Shown here in pieces: positions 25,134 through 33,622 of a stretch of 64,000 bases of DNA; within the stretch, counting starts at the first letter, position 1, and every line of letters begins with the position of its first letter. The stretch covers positions 7,933,501-7,997,500 of the forward strand of contig NZ_CP107921.1 in the NCBI RefSeq assembly GCF_036014215.1. The letters run 5' to 3'. Position numbers and translations under genes: made by a program. Origin of the DNA: Streptomyces sp. NBC_00440. Its GTDB lineage: Bacteria > Actinomycetota > Actinomycetes > Streptomycetales > Streptomycetaceae. The notes below the pieces were generated by a model. The model was not told the DNA's origin. It did no database searches and was given only the letters and a program-made list of their open reading frames with translations.

Positions 25134-26576
25134 TCAGCGGGTGGCGGTCACCCACGCCTCGACGTCGTCGGCGGCACGCGGAAGGTCCGACGACAGGCAG
25201 ACGGCGCCGTCTGCGGTGATGAGGAAGTCGTCCTCGATCCGCACGCCGATGCCGCGCAGGTGTGCGGGGATCGTCAGGTCGTCGGGCTGGAAGTACAGGC
25301 CGGGCTCGACGGTCAGGACGTGGCCCGGCTCCAGTACACCGTCCAGGTAGGCGCTGCTCCGGGCGTCGGCGCAGTCGTGGCAGTCCAGGCCCAGCATGTG
25401 CCCGGTGCCGCAGACGGTGTAACGGCCGTACAGGGACCGGTCGTGGGGGCCGGCGCCGCCCGGGCGCAGACCCCAGGCGTCCAGACCATCGGCGATGACG
25501 CGCGTCGCGGCGTCGTGGAAGTCGCCGAACCGCGCGCCGGGGCGCAGCGCGGCGATGCCCGCCGACTGGGCCGCGTACACCAGGTCGTACACCTGCCGCT
25601 GTGCGTCGGTGAAGCGCCCGCCGACCGGCAGGGTACGGGTCACGTCACCGGTGTAGCAGGTGTCGGTCTCCACGCCGGCGTCCAGGAGGAGGAGTTCGCC
25701 GTCGCGGACAGGGCCGTCGTTGCGCATCCAGTGCAGGACGCACGCGTGCGCGCCGGCCGCCGCGATCGTCTCGAAGCCGAGGCCGTAACCCTCCAGCCGG
25801 GCCCGCCGGTTGAACGTGCCCTCGATCCAGCGCTCGCCGCGTGGGAGCCGCATCGCGGTGGGCAGTTCACCCGCCACGTCGTGGAAGGCGGCCACGGTGT
25901 GCCCCACGGCCGCGCGCATCTGCTCGACCTCCCACTCGTCCTTGACCAGCCGCAACTCCGAGAGATACGCGAGGAGTTCGGACTCGGCCCCGGCGGCCGG
26001 CGGCGCCGCCGCGTCGACCACCGGGTCCTGGCCGCGCACCACCCGGGTCGGGACGTTCGCGGCGAGGGCGCGTGCGAGGTCGTCGCGGGGGAGAGCCGTA
26101 AGGCCCAGGGCGTCGGAGGTCTCCGCCAGGGTGCGGCGACGGCCGGTCCAGAACTCGCCGTAGCGGCGGTCGCGGTAGAACTCGGTGCCGTTCGGCCCGC
26201 CGTCGCGCGGGGAGCGAGGCCGGGCGAACACCGTGGCGTCGTGGCCGGTGCCTGTCGGCTCCAGGACGAGGACGCTGTCCGGGGCAGCGCCGGCGCCCTC
26301 GTCCGCGGTGAGGTGGAGAAACGCGGAGTGCGGCCGGAAGACGTAGTCGAAGTCGTTGCTCCGGACTTTCAGACCACCGGCCGGGACCACGATTCGCTCC
26401 CCCGGGAAGCGCGCGGACAGCAGCGCGCGACGTGTGGCCGCGTACGCAGCTCCGGGCAGTACCGGTACCGCCGGAGCCGTCTCGACCCACCCTTGCGTGA
26501 AGCACTCCGCCAGAGTGGGCGGCACCGCGCGGTCGTGGCTCGCGCCCTCGCGCGGCTGGATGTCGTCTCGCGCCAC
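25134..26576 (-). CDS. pepP: Xaa-Pro aminopeptidase (M24B, aminopeptidase P)
   Basis: A 480-residue cytoplasmic metalloprotease that removes the first residue from peptides with proline in second place. The N-terminal AMP_N domain contains VRSNDFDYVFRPHSAFLHL; the pita-bread domain carries the dinuclear metal ligands Asp (LLLDAGVETDT), Asp (GDVTRT), His (GTGHMLGLDCHD), Glu (TVEPGLY) and Glu (GVRIEDDF). The start is a GTG at 26576 with GGACGGAGC before it. It shares an 18-bp upstream motif (26611-26628) with the racemase/collagenase and hydroxyproline operons. This places it in the same pathway: trimming the Gly-Pro-Hyp-rich peptides released by collagenase. Confidence 0.92.
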   Translation of the reverse strand: MARDDIQPREGASHDRAVPPTLAECFTQGWVETAPAVPVLPGAAYAATRRALLSARFPGERIVVPAGGLKVRSNDFDYVFRPHSAFLHLTADEGAGAAPDSVLVLEPTGTGHDATVFARPRSPRDGGPNGTEFYRDRRYGEFWTGRRRTLAETSDALGLTALPRDDLARALAANVPTRVVRGQDPVVDAAAPPAAGAESELLAYLSELRLVKDEWEVEQMRAAVGHTVAAFHDVAGELPTAMRLPRGERWIEGTFNRRARLEGYGLGFETIAAAGAHACVLHWMRNDGPVRDGELLLLDAGVETDTCYTGDVTRTLPVGGRFTDAQRQVYDLVYAAQSAGIAALRPGARFGDFHDAATRVIADGLDAWGLRPGGAGPHDRSLYGRYTVCGTGHMLGLDCHDCADARSSAYLDGVLEPGHVLTVEPGLYFQPDDLTIPAHLRGIGVRIEDDFLITADGAVCLSSDLPRAADDVEAWVTATR

Positions 26577-26610
26577 CGTATGCTCCGTCCGTCGGGAACC
26601 CTTGCGGCGA

Positions 26611-26628
26611 CAGTACTATTTCACATGG
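26611..26628. promoter_or_regulatory. Copy C of the shared 18-bp motif, upstream of pepP
   Basis: CAGTACTATTTCACATGG agrees at 13 of 18 positions with the copy at 27888-27905. It lies 35-52 bases before the pepP start. It is the most divergent of the three copies. A role as a GntR operator is inferred. Confidence 0.5.
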
Positions 26629-26744
26629 CACGGAAACAGGGGGATGTCGCTCCGCACCCGTGCTCGTCACCGCTGTGCCGTGGACGGCCCGGGCGGCGGC
26701 GACCGGCCCCGGGGTGAAGTCCCGCTCCGCGGCGAGGAGTTCGG

Positions 26745-27794
26745 TCAGCGCAGCACGAACCCGGGCAGGAGCGCGTCGCGCGGATCGACGGTGAACCGGC
26801 AGGTGCCGACCTCGTGCGCGGTGCCCGTCACCGCTGTGACGACCGCCGGGATCCCGTGGACCGTGGTCTGCTCGGTGATCCGGGCGTGGAACACCGAGCC
26901 CACCACGGATTCGTGCCGCAACTCGTCGCCGGGGGACATCTGTCCGGCGCCGGCCAGGGCCGCGATCCTGGCCGACGTGCCGGAACCGCACGGGGACCGG
27001 TCGACCTGGCCGTCCGCGAACACCGTGATGTTGCGCTGCTGCAACAGCCGGCTGCCGTCGGCCCGCAGCTCGGTGGGCCCGGTCTCTTCGGTGAGGATCG
27101 TCCCGTAGATCCCGGACAGCCGCGGGTCGAGAGGGTGCTCGGCGGCGCCGGCGGCGTTCAGTGTGTCGCGGATCTCCCGCCCGACGGCGGTGAGTTCGGT
27201 GACGTCCTGCGGCCGGACGCGCAGCCCGACGGACGCGGCCGGCACCACCGCGTACATCGCGCCGCCGAACGCGATGTCGACGGTGACCTTCCCGCGGGAG
27301 GTCGGCACGTCGACGCCGTGCGCCTGGACGTAGGCGGGCACATTGGTGAACGTGGTGTCCTGGACCTGTCCTTTTCTGGTCCGCACGCTCGCCGTGACGC
27401 GTCCGGAGGGGACGTCGATCACGACGTGGGTCAGGCCGTCGGCAGGTGCCGGGACCCGGCCCGAGGCGACGGCCCAGGCGCCCAGGGCGATCGTTCCGTG
27501 CCCGCACGCCGTGGAGAAACCGTCGTTGTGCCAGAAGAGGACACCGAGGTGGGCGCCGGTGTCGTCGGGCGGAACCAGGAACCCGCCGTACATGCCCGCG
27601 TGGCCGCGCGGCTCGCCGCACAGCAGCGCCCGCACCCACTGCACGTCCGCACTTCGCGTCGCGACGACCCTGCGCTCGGCAACGGTCAGTCCCTCACCCG
27701 TCACCTCGGCCGGGCCGTCCACCACGATCCGGAACGGTTCGCCGCCGGTGTGCCAGTCGATCGTCTCGATGGGCTGAGTCCTCGTCATCCGCAT
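26745..27794 (-). CDS. Proline racemase family enzyme, trans-3-hydroxyproline dehydratase-like subgroup
   Basis: A 349-residue cytoplasmic enzyme. The opening IDWHTGGEPFRIV, EPRGHAGMYGG and LFWHNDGFSTACGHG are those of the trans-3-hydroxy-L-proline dehydratase group (as in human L3HYPDH), not of the 4-hydroxyproline epimerase at 32.6 kb. The first acid/base residue is Cys97. The second is Cys269 (DRSPCGSG), where the human dehydratase has Thr. A Cys/Cys pair normally means racemase or epimerase chemistry, so the reaction is uncertain: 3-hydroxyproline dehydration, or proline/hydroxyproline epimerisation. Collagen contains both 3- and 4-hydroxyproline. The start at 27794 follows GGAAGTGAG. It is divergent from the collagenase gene, with a shared operator-like motif between. 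Confidence 0.85.
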   Translation of the reverse strand: MRMTRTQPIETIDWHTGGEPFRIVVDGPAEVTGEGLTVAERRVVATRSADVQWVRALLCGEPRGHAGMYGGFLVPPDDTGAHLGVLFWHNDGFSTACGHGTIALGAWAVASGRVPAPADGLTHVVIDVPSGRVTASVRTRKGQVQDTTFTNVPAYVQAHGVDVPTSRGKVTVDIAFGGAMYAVVPAASVGLRVRPQDVTELTAVGREIRDTLNAAGAAEHPLDPRLSGIYGTILTEETGPTELRADGSRLLQQRNITVFADGQVDRSPCGSGTSARIAALAGAGQMSPGDELRHESVVGSVFHARITEQTTVHGIPAVVTAVTGTAHEVGTCRFTVDPRDALLPGFVLR

Positions 27795-27887
27795 CTCACT
27801 TCCAGGTAGGAGTCGACACCCATGCGCCGGTGTTATGGGGCAACTGGAAACAGTGCTGGGTCCCGGAGTATTGCCCACGACTTCACC

Positions 27888-27905
27888 CAGTGCAATGTTA
27901 CATAG
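27888..27905. promoter_or_regulatory. Copy A of the shared 18-bp motif, between racemase and collagenase genes
   Basis: CAGTGCAATGTTACATAG lies in the 164-base divergent region. On the minus strand it overlaps a TTGCAC / AATACT promoter-like pair (17-base gap); on the plus strand it overlaps the -10 of a TTGCCC / AATGTT pair. One bound regulator could thus block both the racemase and the collagenase genes. Binding is inferred from recurrence at 26611 and 31665. Confidence 0.65.
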
Positions 27906-27958
27906 CGCCGCCCGCCTCCTCGGGCGGCTTCCCCTTCGCTCCCCCCACTGGAGACGCG

Positions 27959-30277
27959 ATGCACTGTCGATCAATCCTGCCCAGAGTTCTGGCCGCCGGT
28001 CTGGCGGCCGGAGGGCTCGTCGCCGGCCTGATGAGCACTCAGGCGGCCGCGGCAACCACCCACACGAGGCATGCCTCACCACCGGCCGTGTCGGTACCCT
28101 CCAAGGCCGTGCGGGCTGCCCAACAGCACGGGAAATTCACGCCGACCGGAGCCGAGACCGGTCAGTCCCAAGCCGCCGCCACCAGCGCCAAGCCGTTGCC
28201 CGCGAAACTGCGCGGGGCGCCGACCGCCCTGGGTTCCGCCAAGCCGTCCAAGCCGCGCCTGTCAGCACACACGGCACGCAACGCGGCCGGTGCCGCCCGG
28301 CCTGCCGCCGTCACGTCGTGCACCACGTCGGACTTCTCCGGCCGGTCGGGCAGCGACCTGGTGTCGTACATCAAGACGGTGGACTGGAGCTCCTGCATCA
28401 ACCCGCTGTTCAGTCTGACGGGTTCGGACGCGCACGCCGTGTTCAACCAGTCCCAGATGGTCGCGGTGGCGAACGGCATCGCCGACGCGGCAGGCTCCTA
28501 CACCGGTGACGACTCCGGCGGCCTGTACGAGCTGATGTACTTCATGCGCGCCGGCTACTACGTCCAGTACGGCGACCCCCAGGACGTCGGCCCGTACGAC
28601 TCCTCGCTCCGCAGCGCCATCGAGAAGGGGTTCAACACGCTGTTCGCCGGCAGTCACGCGAACGACGTCAGCGCGGGCAACGGGGCTGTGCTGGAGCAGG
28701 CGTTCGTCCTCACCGACAGCGCGCAGGTGCAGGCCGACTACCTGGACGTCTACGGCCGTTACCTCAACGCCTACACCAGCAGTTCGTGGGACGCCGTCCC
28801 GGAGATGGACCGGGCGCTGAACGCGATCTACACCCCGCTGTGGCGCGGCCCGTCGATGTCGGACTTCGTCACCGCGATCACCGCGAAACCCGGTATCGCC
28901 GACACCCTCTCCACCTTCACCCTCAACCACCGCGACCTGCTCGGCGGGGACAACGACGTCCTCGACTCGAACGCAGGCAACGACCTGGCCAACTTGATCC
29001 AGATACCGGCCCTGCAGAGCAAGATCCGCCCGCTCATCAAGGGTCTGCTGGACGGCTCGTCCATCACCGGTGCGACGGACAACCTGTGGGTGCACGTCGC
29101 CTACCGGGCCACCGTCGGGGACCCGGACCAGTGCTCCTACTACGGCGTCTGCGACCTGACGAAGCAGCTCACCGCGGCCGCGCTGCCGATCAACAACGCC
29201 TGCAGCAACTTCACCATCATGGCGCAGGCGCTGACAGCGAAGGAGCAGTCCGACGTCTGCACGAGCCTGTCGAACGAGGTCGCGTTCTACCAGAAGCAAG
29301 TCAAGACCACCACACCGATCCCCGGTGAGTACTTCAACCTGAAGATGGTCATCTTCGGCAGCAGGGCCGACTACATGACCTACTCGTGGGCGATCTTCGG
29401 CAATGACACCGACAACGGCGGCGAGACGCTGACCGGAACGCCGACCGACCCCAACAACATCGCCTACTCCATCCTCTACCAGTGGCCGACCGACAACGGC
29501 TTCCCGGCCAACGCGTGGAACCTCAATCATGAGTTCGCGCACGTCCAGCAGTCCATCTACGACATGAAGGGCGACTTCGGCACCCAGATCACCGTCCCGG
29601 ACGTCTGGTGGATCGAGGGACAGGCGGAGTACGTCTCCTACTCCTACCGCAACCTCACCGACGACGGCGCGCTGACCGAGGCTGCCAAGCACACCTACAA
29701 GCTCAGCCAGCTCTTCCAGAACACCTACGCCATCGACGACGAGACCCGCACCTACCCGTGGGGTTACCTGGCCGTCCGGTACATGACCGAGAAGCACCCG
29801 GACCAGATCCAGGCCATGCTGGCCAAGATGCGGACCGGTGACTACCAGGGTGCCTACGCCGTCTACAACACCATCGGCACCAGCTACGACGCCGACTTCG
29901 ACGCCTGGCTCGACACCCTGGGCGGTGGCAGCGGCAGCGGATCGCCCACGGCCTGCACCGACACCAACACGCAGGTGATGGGCCAGAACTGCTTCCGGTC
30001 GGACCAGTCCCGGGTCGCCGGCGACACCGACTACCTGTGGGTGTGGCTGCCGGCCGGCACCACCACTCTGAAGGTCACCACCAGCGGCGGCAGCGGCAAT
30101 GCCGACCTCTACTACGACCCGACGACATGGGCCGGCCCGTCCACCTTCACCGAGAAGTCCACCAACTCCGACAATGCCGAGAGCATCACCGTCAACAACA
30201 CCGAGGCGGGCTACCGGTACATCAGCCTGTACGCGGTGACCGACTTCAGCGGAGTCACCGTCACCACGTCGTTCTGA
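27959..30277 (+). CDS. Secreted microbial collagenase (M9 family) with PPC domain
   Basis: A 772-residue exported zinc protease. The signal peptide ends near residue 33 (TQAAAATTH). A helical activator-like region spans about residues 120-400 (LYELMYFMRAGYYVQYG and similar). The peptidase part contains the zinc motif HEFAH at 524-528 in NHEFAHVQQ and a downstream glutamate near 557 (WWIEGQAEYVSYSYR), at the spacing seen in clostridial collagenase ColG. A short Gly/Ser linker leads to a C-terminal pre-peptidase (PPC) domain of about 105 residues that helps bind insoluble substrate. It cuts triple-helical collagen before glycine. The ATG at 27959 follows CTGGAGA. It ends at a strong terminator. 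It faces hydroxyproline catabolic genes on both sides. Confidence 0.93.
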   Translation: MHCRSILPRVLAAGLAAGGLVAGLMSTQAAAATTHTRHASPPAVSVPSKAVRAAQQHGKFTPTGAETGQSQAAATSAKPLPAKLRGAPTALGSAKPSKPRLSAHTARNAAGAARPAAVTSCTTSDFSGRSGSDLVSYIKTVDWSSCINPLFSLTGSDAHAVFNQSQMVAVANGIADAAGSYTGDDSGGLYELMYFMRAGYYVQYGDPQDVGPYDSSLRSAIEKGFNTLFAGSHANDVSAGNGAVLEQAFVLTDSAQVQADYLDVYGRYLNAYTSSSWDAVPEMDRALNAIYTPLWRGPSMSDFVTAITAKPGIADTLSTFTLNHRDLLGGDNDVLDSNAGNDLANLIQIPALQSKIRPLIKGLLDGSSITGATDNLWVHVAYRATVGDPDQCSYYGVCDLTKQLTAAALPINNACSNFTIMAQALTAKEQSDVCTSLSNEVAFYQKQVKTTTPIPGEYFNLKMVIFGSRADYMTYSWAIFGNDTDNGGETLTGTPTDPNNIAYSILYQWPTDNGFPANAWNLNHEFAHVQQSIYDMKGDFGTQITVPDVWWIEGQAEYVSYSYRNLTDDGALTEAAKHTYKLSQLFQNTYAIDDETRTYPWGYLAVRYMTEKHPDQIQAMLAKMRTGDYQGAYAVYNTIGTSYDADFDAWLDTLGGGSGSGSPTACTDTNTQVMGQNCFRSDQSRVAGDTDYLWVWLPAGTTTLKVTTSGGSGNADLYYDPTTWAGPSTFTEKSTNSDNAESITVNNTEAGYRYISLYAVTDFSGVTVTTSF

Positions 30278-30311
30278 GCCCCTCCTGAACGCCACCGGCT
30301 GACTGACTCCG

Positions 30312-30351
30312 GGCCGTGGCCCGGTCGACTCCGGTCGACCGGGCCACGGCC
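30312..30351. terminator. Bidirectional terminator between collagenase and LysR genes
   Basis: A perfect 17-base-pair stem (30312-30328 with 30335-30351) with a 6-base loop between convergent stop codons. Confidence 0.9.
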
Positions 30352-30385
30352 TCGGCATGTGCCGATGGCGTACGGTCCCGTACGC

Positions 30386-31345
30386 CTACCTCCGCGTGGG
30401 CCGGTAATGGCGGGCCGCCCACGCCCGGAAGTGGGGTGCCCGGGCGATGAGTTCCTCGTAGGCGGCCAGGGCCGCGCCGAAGAGCGTCTCCGTGACCTCG
30501 TCGGACACCCGCTCTCGGTGCCACACCAGCACATAGCGGCACCACAGCGGTGTGCCGGCCAGCGGCTTGACGACCACACCCGGGTTCGGCTTGCACGTCG
30601 CCTGGACGACGGAGATCCCCACCCCGTCGGCGATCATCCGTTGCAACTGGTCCCGGTCACCGAGGTACTCGTGCACGGTGGCGGGTCTGAAGCCGGCCGC
30701 CTGGAAGGCGTCGTAGCAGACACCGGGCCAGCCCGCACCGTCGTCGGGTGTCAGGAACCACGCGTCCCCGGCCAGATCGAGCAGCGGCACGTCCAGTTGC
30801 CCGCTCGCCGGGTGAGCGGCGGGCAGCGCCACGAAGCTGGGCTCTGTGACGATGCCGCGGCGCACCACGGCTTCCGAATGCCGTAGCTCCCGCCCGGGAT
30901 AGTCGACCGCGACGGCGATGTCCAGCTTGTCGTCCTCCAGCAGCCCGATGATCTCGGCTGAGGAGTACACGCTGCTCACCTGCGTGGTCAGCGACGGCAG
31001 GACGGTGCGCGCCCGCTGCAGGAGCCCCGGCAGGATGGGTGTGTTGGTCGCGGCTACCCGCAGTACCCGATCGGTCCCACGGCGGCCTGCGGTGGACCGG
31101 CGCCCGATCGTGCTCGCCAGCGCCACCACCTCCCGGGCCTGCACCACCACCTCGACCCCGAAGCGCGTCGGTGTCACCCCCGCACTGCCCCGGACGAAGA
31201 GGTCCTCGCCCATGAGCCGCTCGATGCGCTTCAGCTGACTGCTGACCGCGGGCTGCGAGCACCCCAGGACGGTGGCCGTCCGGCCAAGGCTCTGCGTGTC
31301 GGCGATCGTGCACAGAATCCGCAGGTGTCGGAGTTCGAGTTCCAT
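30386..31345 (-). CDS. LysR-family transcriptional regulator
   Basis: A 319-residue regulator. The winged helix at residues 1-65 is typical (ELRHLRILCTIADTQSLGRTATVLGCSQPAVSSQLKRIE), with a periplasmic-binding-protein-like effector domain behind it. The start at 31345 is set by the family N terminus; the frame is open to 31540. It lies between the collagenase and the hydroxyproline operon and is divergent from the latter across 373 bases, the classic placement for a LysR regulator that activates the divergent operon. A GntR regulator is encoded inside that operon, so control may be dual. The effector is unknown; a hydroxyproline intermediate is a guess. Confidence 0.9.
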   Translation of the reverse strand: MELELRHLRILCTIADTQSLGRTATVLGCSQPAVSSQLKRIERLMGEDLFVRGSAGVTPTRFGVEVVVQAREVVALASTIGRRSTAGRRGTDRVLRVAATNTPILPGLLQRARTVLPSLTTQVSSVYSSAEIIGLLEDDKLDIAVAVDYPGRELRHSEAVVRRGIVTEPSFVALPAAHPASGQLDVPLLDLAGDAWFLTPDDGAGWPGVCYDAFQAAGFRPATVHEYLGDRDQLQRMIADGVGISVVQATCKPNPGVVVKPLAGTPLWCRYVLVWHRERVSDEVTETLFGAALAAYEELIARAPHFRAWAARHYRPTRR

Positions 31346-31718
31346 CAGTACCCGCCCCAGGTCTCTCAGGAGTGGGCCAACTTTACGTCCGATCTTGGCA
31401 TTTTGGGGTTCTGGTACGGGCCGGAGCAGTCTGGAGAATTTTTCGGGATCGCCGAACTGCCCCCGTTTCGCGGGGTGGTGGAGCTGCCGGCCGAACGGGA
31501 CGGCTGCCGCCGCTGTACGAGCTGGACCGGCCCGCCGCAACGAAGTCCCGGTCGCCGCCGCCCGACTGCCCCGGCGACCCGCGGCCTTCGGGCCCGACTC
31601 CGGGCTGCAGCAAGGCCGTTACCCGATCCGCGGCATCGGCCATCACCTTGGTTCCAGGTCTATGACGTGTGACATTGCACTGGTACCTTCTTCCCACCAC
31701 CAGTCAAGGAGCTGCAGC
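31346..31718. other. Divergent control region of LysR gene and hydroxyproline operon
   Basis: A 373-base region. It carries copy B of the 18-bp motif at 31665-31682, and the AAGGAG ribosome site of the operon at 31706-31711. No other gene was found; an open frame across it on the plus strand is the upstream extension of the deaminase frame. A LysR T-N11-A site could not be fixed. Confidence 0.5.
31665..31682. promoter_or_regulatory. Copy B of the shared 18-bp motif, upstream of the hydroxyproline operon
   Basis: ACGTGTGACATTGCACTG; its 3' part, ACATTGCACTG, is identical to copy A read on the minus strand. It ends 36 bases before the start of the deaminase gene, where a repressor would block the promoter. 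It is the best-placed site for autoregulation by the GntR protein encoded third in the operon. Confidence 0.65.
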
Positions 31719-32624
31719 ATGACCAACTCAGCGAGGCCCTGGCACGGAGTCCACGTCGCCACGGCCCTGCCGTTCCACGAAGATCTGTCGGTCGACTACG
31801 ACGCCTTCGCCGAGCATGTCCGCTTCCTGGCCGCCGGCGGTTGTGACGGCGTGACGCCCAACGGCTCGCTGGGCGAGTACCAGACGCTGACCGCCGAGGA
31901 GCGCGCCCGCGTCGTCGAGACCGCTGTGCAGGCCGCCCCCGACGGCTTCGGCGTGATGCCGGGCGTGGCCGCGTACGGTGCCTTCGAGGCCCGCCGCTGG
32001 GCCGAGCAGGCCGCCGAGGCCGGCGCCACCTCGCTGCTGCTGCTGCCGCCCAACGCCTACCGGGCGGAGCGGGCGGCAGTGGTGGAGCACTACCGCGAGG
32101 TCGCCAAGGTCGGGCTGCCGGTCGTGGCCTACAACAACCCGATCGACACCAAGGTCGACCTCACCCCCGACCTGCTCGCCGAGCTCTTCCAGGAGGGCAC
32201 GATCGTCGGCGTCAAGGAGTTCACCGGCGACGTCCGCCGGGCCTACCAGATCAGCGAACTGGCGCCGGGCCTGGACCTCCTCGTCGGCGCCGACGACGTG
32301 CTGCTCGAACTCGGGATGGCGGGTGCCGTCGGCTGGATCGCCGGCTACCCGAACATGATCCCGCGCAGCACCGTCGAGCTGTACCGGCTGGCCACCTCCG
32401 GCGACCCGGCCGACCTGGCCCGCGCGCTGCCGGTCTACCGCGACCTGCACCCGCTGCTGCGCTGGGACTCCAAGACCGAGTTCGTGCAGTCCATCAAGCT
32501 GTCGATGGACATCGCCGGGCGCAGGGGCGGCGCCTGCCGGCCGCCGCGGCTGCCGCTGTCGCCCGAGCAGACCGCCCGGATCACCGCCGACACCGAGGCG
32601 GTCATCGCCAAGGGGTACAAGTGA
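31719..32624 (+). CDS. DHDPS-family protein, probable 1-pyrroline-4-hydroxy-2-carboxylate deaminase
   Basis: A 301-residue TIM-barrel lyase. The Schiff-base lysine is Lys166 (VGVKEFTGD) and the partner tyrosine Tyr138 (VVAYNNP); the pyruvate-binding loop is NGSLGEY near residue 50. In hydroxyproline catabolism a member of this family deaminates and dehydrates 1-pyrroline-4-hydroxy-2-carboxylate to 2-oxoglutarate semialdehyde. The genes that follow supply the preceding two steps, which is why this role is favoured over dihydrodipicolinate synthase or sugar-acid lyases. The ATG at 31719 has AAGGAG seven bases before it. It is first of six genes with overlapping or nearly overlapping ends, so a single transcript is very likely. 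Confidence 0.88.
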   Translation: MTNSARPWHGVHVATALPFHEDLSVDYDAFAEHVRFLAAGGCDGVTPNGSLGEYQTLTAEERARVVETAVQAAPDGFGVMPGVAAYGAFEARRWAEQAAEAGATSLLLLPPNAYRAERAAVVEHYREVAKVGLPVVAYNNPIDTKVDLTPDLLAELFQEGTIVGVKEFTGDVRRAYQISELAPGLDLLVGADDVLLELGMAGAVGWIAGYPNMIPRSTVELYRLATSGDPADLARALPVYRDLHPLLRWDSKTEFVQSIKLSMDIAGRRGGACRPPRLPLSPEQTARITADTEAVIAKGYK

Positions 32625-33622
32625 GGTCCCGCCGCACTTTCCACGCCGTCGACTCGCACACCGAGGGCATGCCGACCCGGGTCGTCGTCGGCGGCGTGGG
32701 CACCATCCCCGGCGCCACGATGGCCGAGCGCAGGCGCTGGTTCATGGAGAACAGCGACGACGTACGCACGCTGCTGATGTACGAGCCGCGCGGACACGGT
32801 GCGATGAGCGGCGCGATCCTGCAGCCGCCGACCCGCCCCGACGCGGACTTCGGCGTGCTGTTCATCGAGGTGTCCGGCTTGCTGCCGATGTGCGGCCACG
32901 GCACGATCGGCGTGGCCACCGTCCTGGTCGAGACCGGGATGGTGCCGGTCACGGAGCCGGTCACCATCATCCGGCTGGACACCCCCGCCGGACTCGTCGT
33001 CGCCTCGGTGGCGGTCGAGGACGGCGCGGCCACCTCCGTCACCCTCGCCAATGTGCCGTCCTACGCCCACGCGCTGGACGCCACCGTCGAGGTGCCCGGG
33101 TACGGCGAGGTGCGCTACGACCTCGCCTTCGGCGGCAACTTCTACGCGATCGTCGAACTCGCCGATCTGGGGCTGCCGTTCGACCGGTCCAGGTCCGGCG
33201 ACCTGCTGTCCGCTGGACTGGCGGTGATGGACGCGGTGAACGCCGCGGATCCGCCCGTCCACCCCGAGCGCGACGACATCGCCGGCTGCCACCACGTCTA
33301 CCTCAAGGCCCCCGGGTCGACCGCCCGGTTGTCGCGGCACGCCATGGCCATCCACCCGGGGTGGTTCGACCGCTCGCCGTGCGGCACCGGCACCAGCGCG
33401 AGGATGGCGCAGCTCCACGCCCGCGGTGAACTCGCCGTCGGGCAGGAGTTCGTGAACGAGTCCTTCATCGGCACCCGCTTCACCGGACGCCTTCTCGGCG
33501 AGACCACCATGGGGCCGCACGCCGCGGTGCTGCCCTCCATCACCGGCCGCGCCTGGGTCACCGGGACTTCGCAGTTCCAACTCGACCCGAGCGACCCCTT
33601 CCCCGCGGGGTTCCTGCTGTGA
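32621..33622 (+). CDS. 4-hydroxyproline 2-epimerase (proline racemase family)
   Basis: A 333-residue cytoplasmic enzyme. The family motifs FHAVDSHTEGMPTRVV, EPRGHGAMSGA and LLPMCGHGTIG are those of the 4-hydroxyproline epimerase/proline racemase branch. Both catalytic cysteines are present: Cys91 (MCGHG) and Cys254 (DRSPCGTG). It should convert trans-4-hydroxy-L-proline to cis-4-hydroxy-D-proline, the substrate of the dehydrogenase encoded downstream. The GTG start overlaps the stop codon of the deaminase gene by four bases (GTGA), which implies coupled translation. Plain proline racemase activity cannot be excluded from sequence; the operon context favours hydroxyproline. Confidence 0.92.
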   Translation: MRSRRTFHAVDSHTEGMPTRVVVGGVGTIPGATMAERRRWFMENSDDVRTLLMYEPRGHGAMSGAILQPPTRPDADFGVLFIEVSGLLPMCGHGTIGVATVLVETGMVPVTEPVTIIRLDTPAGLVVASVAVEDGAATSVTLANVPSYAHALDATVEVPGYGEVRYDLAFGGNFYAIVELADLGLPFDRSRSGDLLSAGLAVMDAVNAADPPVHPERDDIAGCHHVYLKAPGSTARLSRHAMAIHPGWFDRSPCGTGTSARMAQLHARGELAVGQEFVNESFIGTRFTGRLLGETTMGPHAAVLPSITGRAWVTGTSQFQLDPSDPFPAGFLL

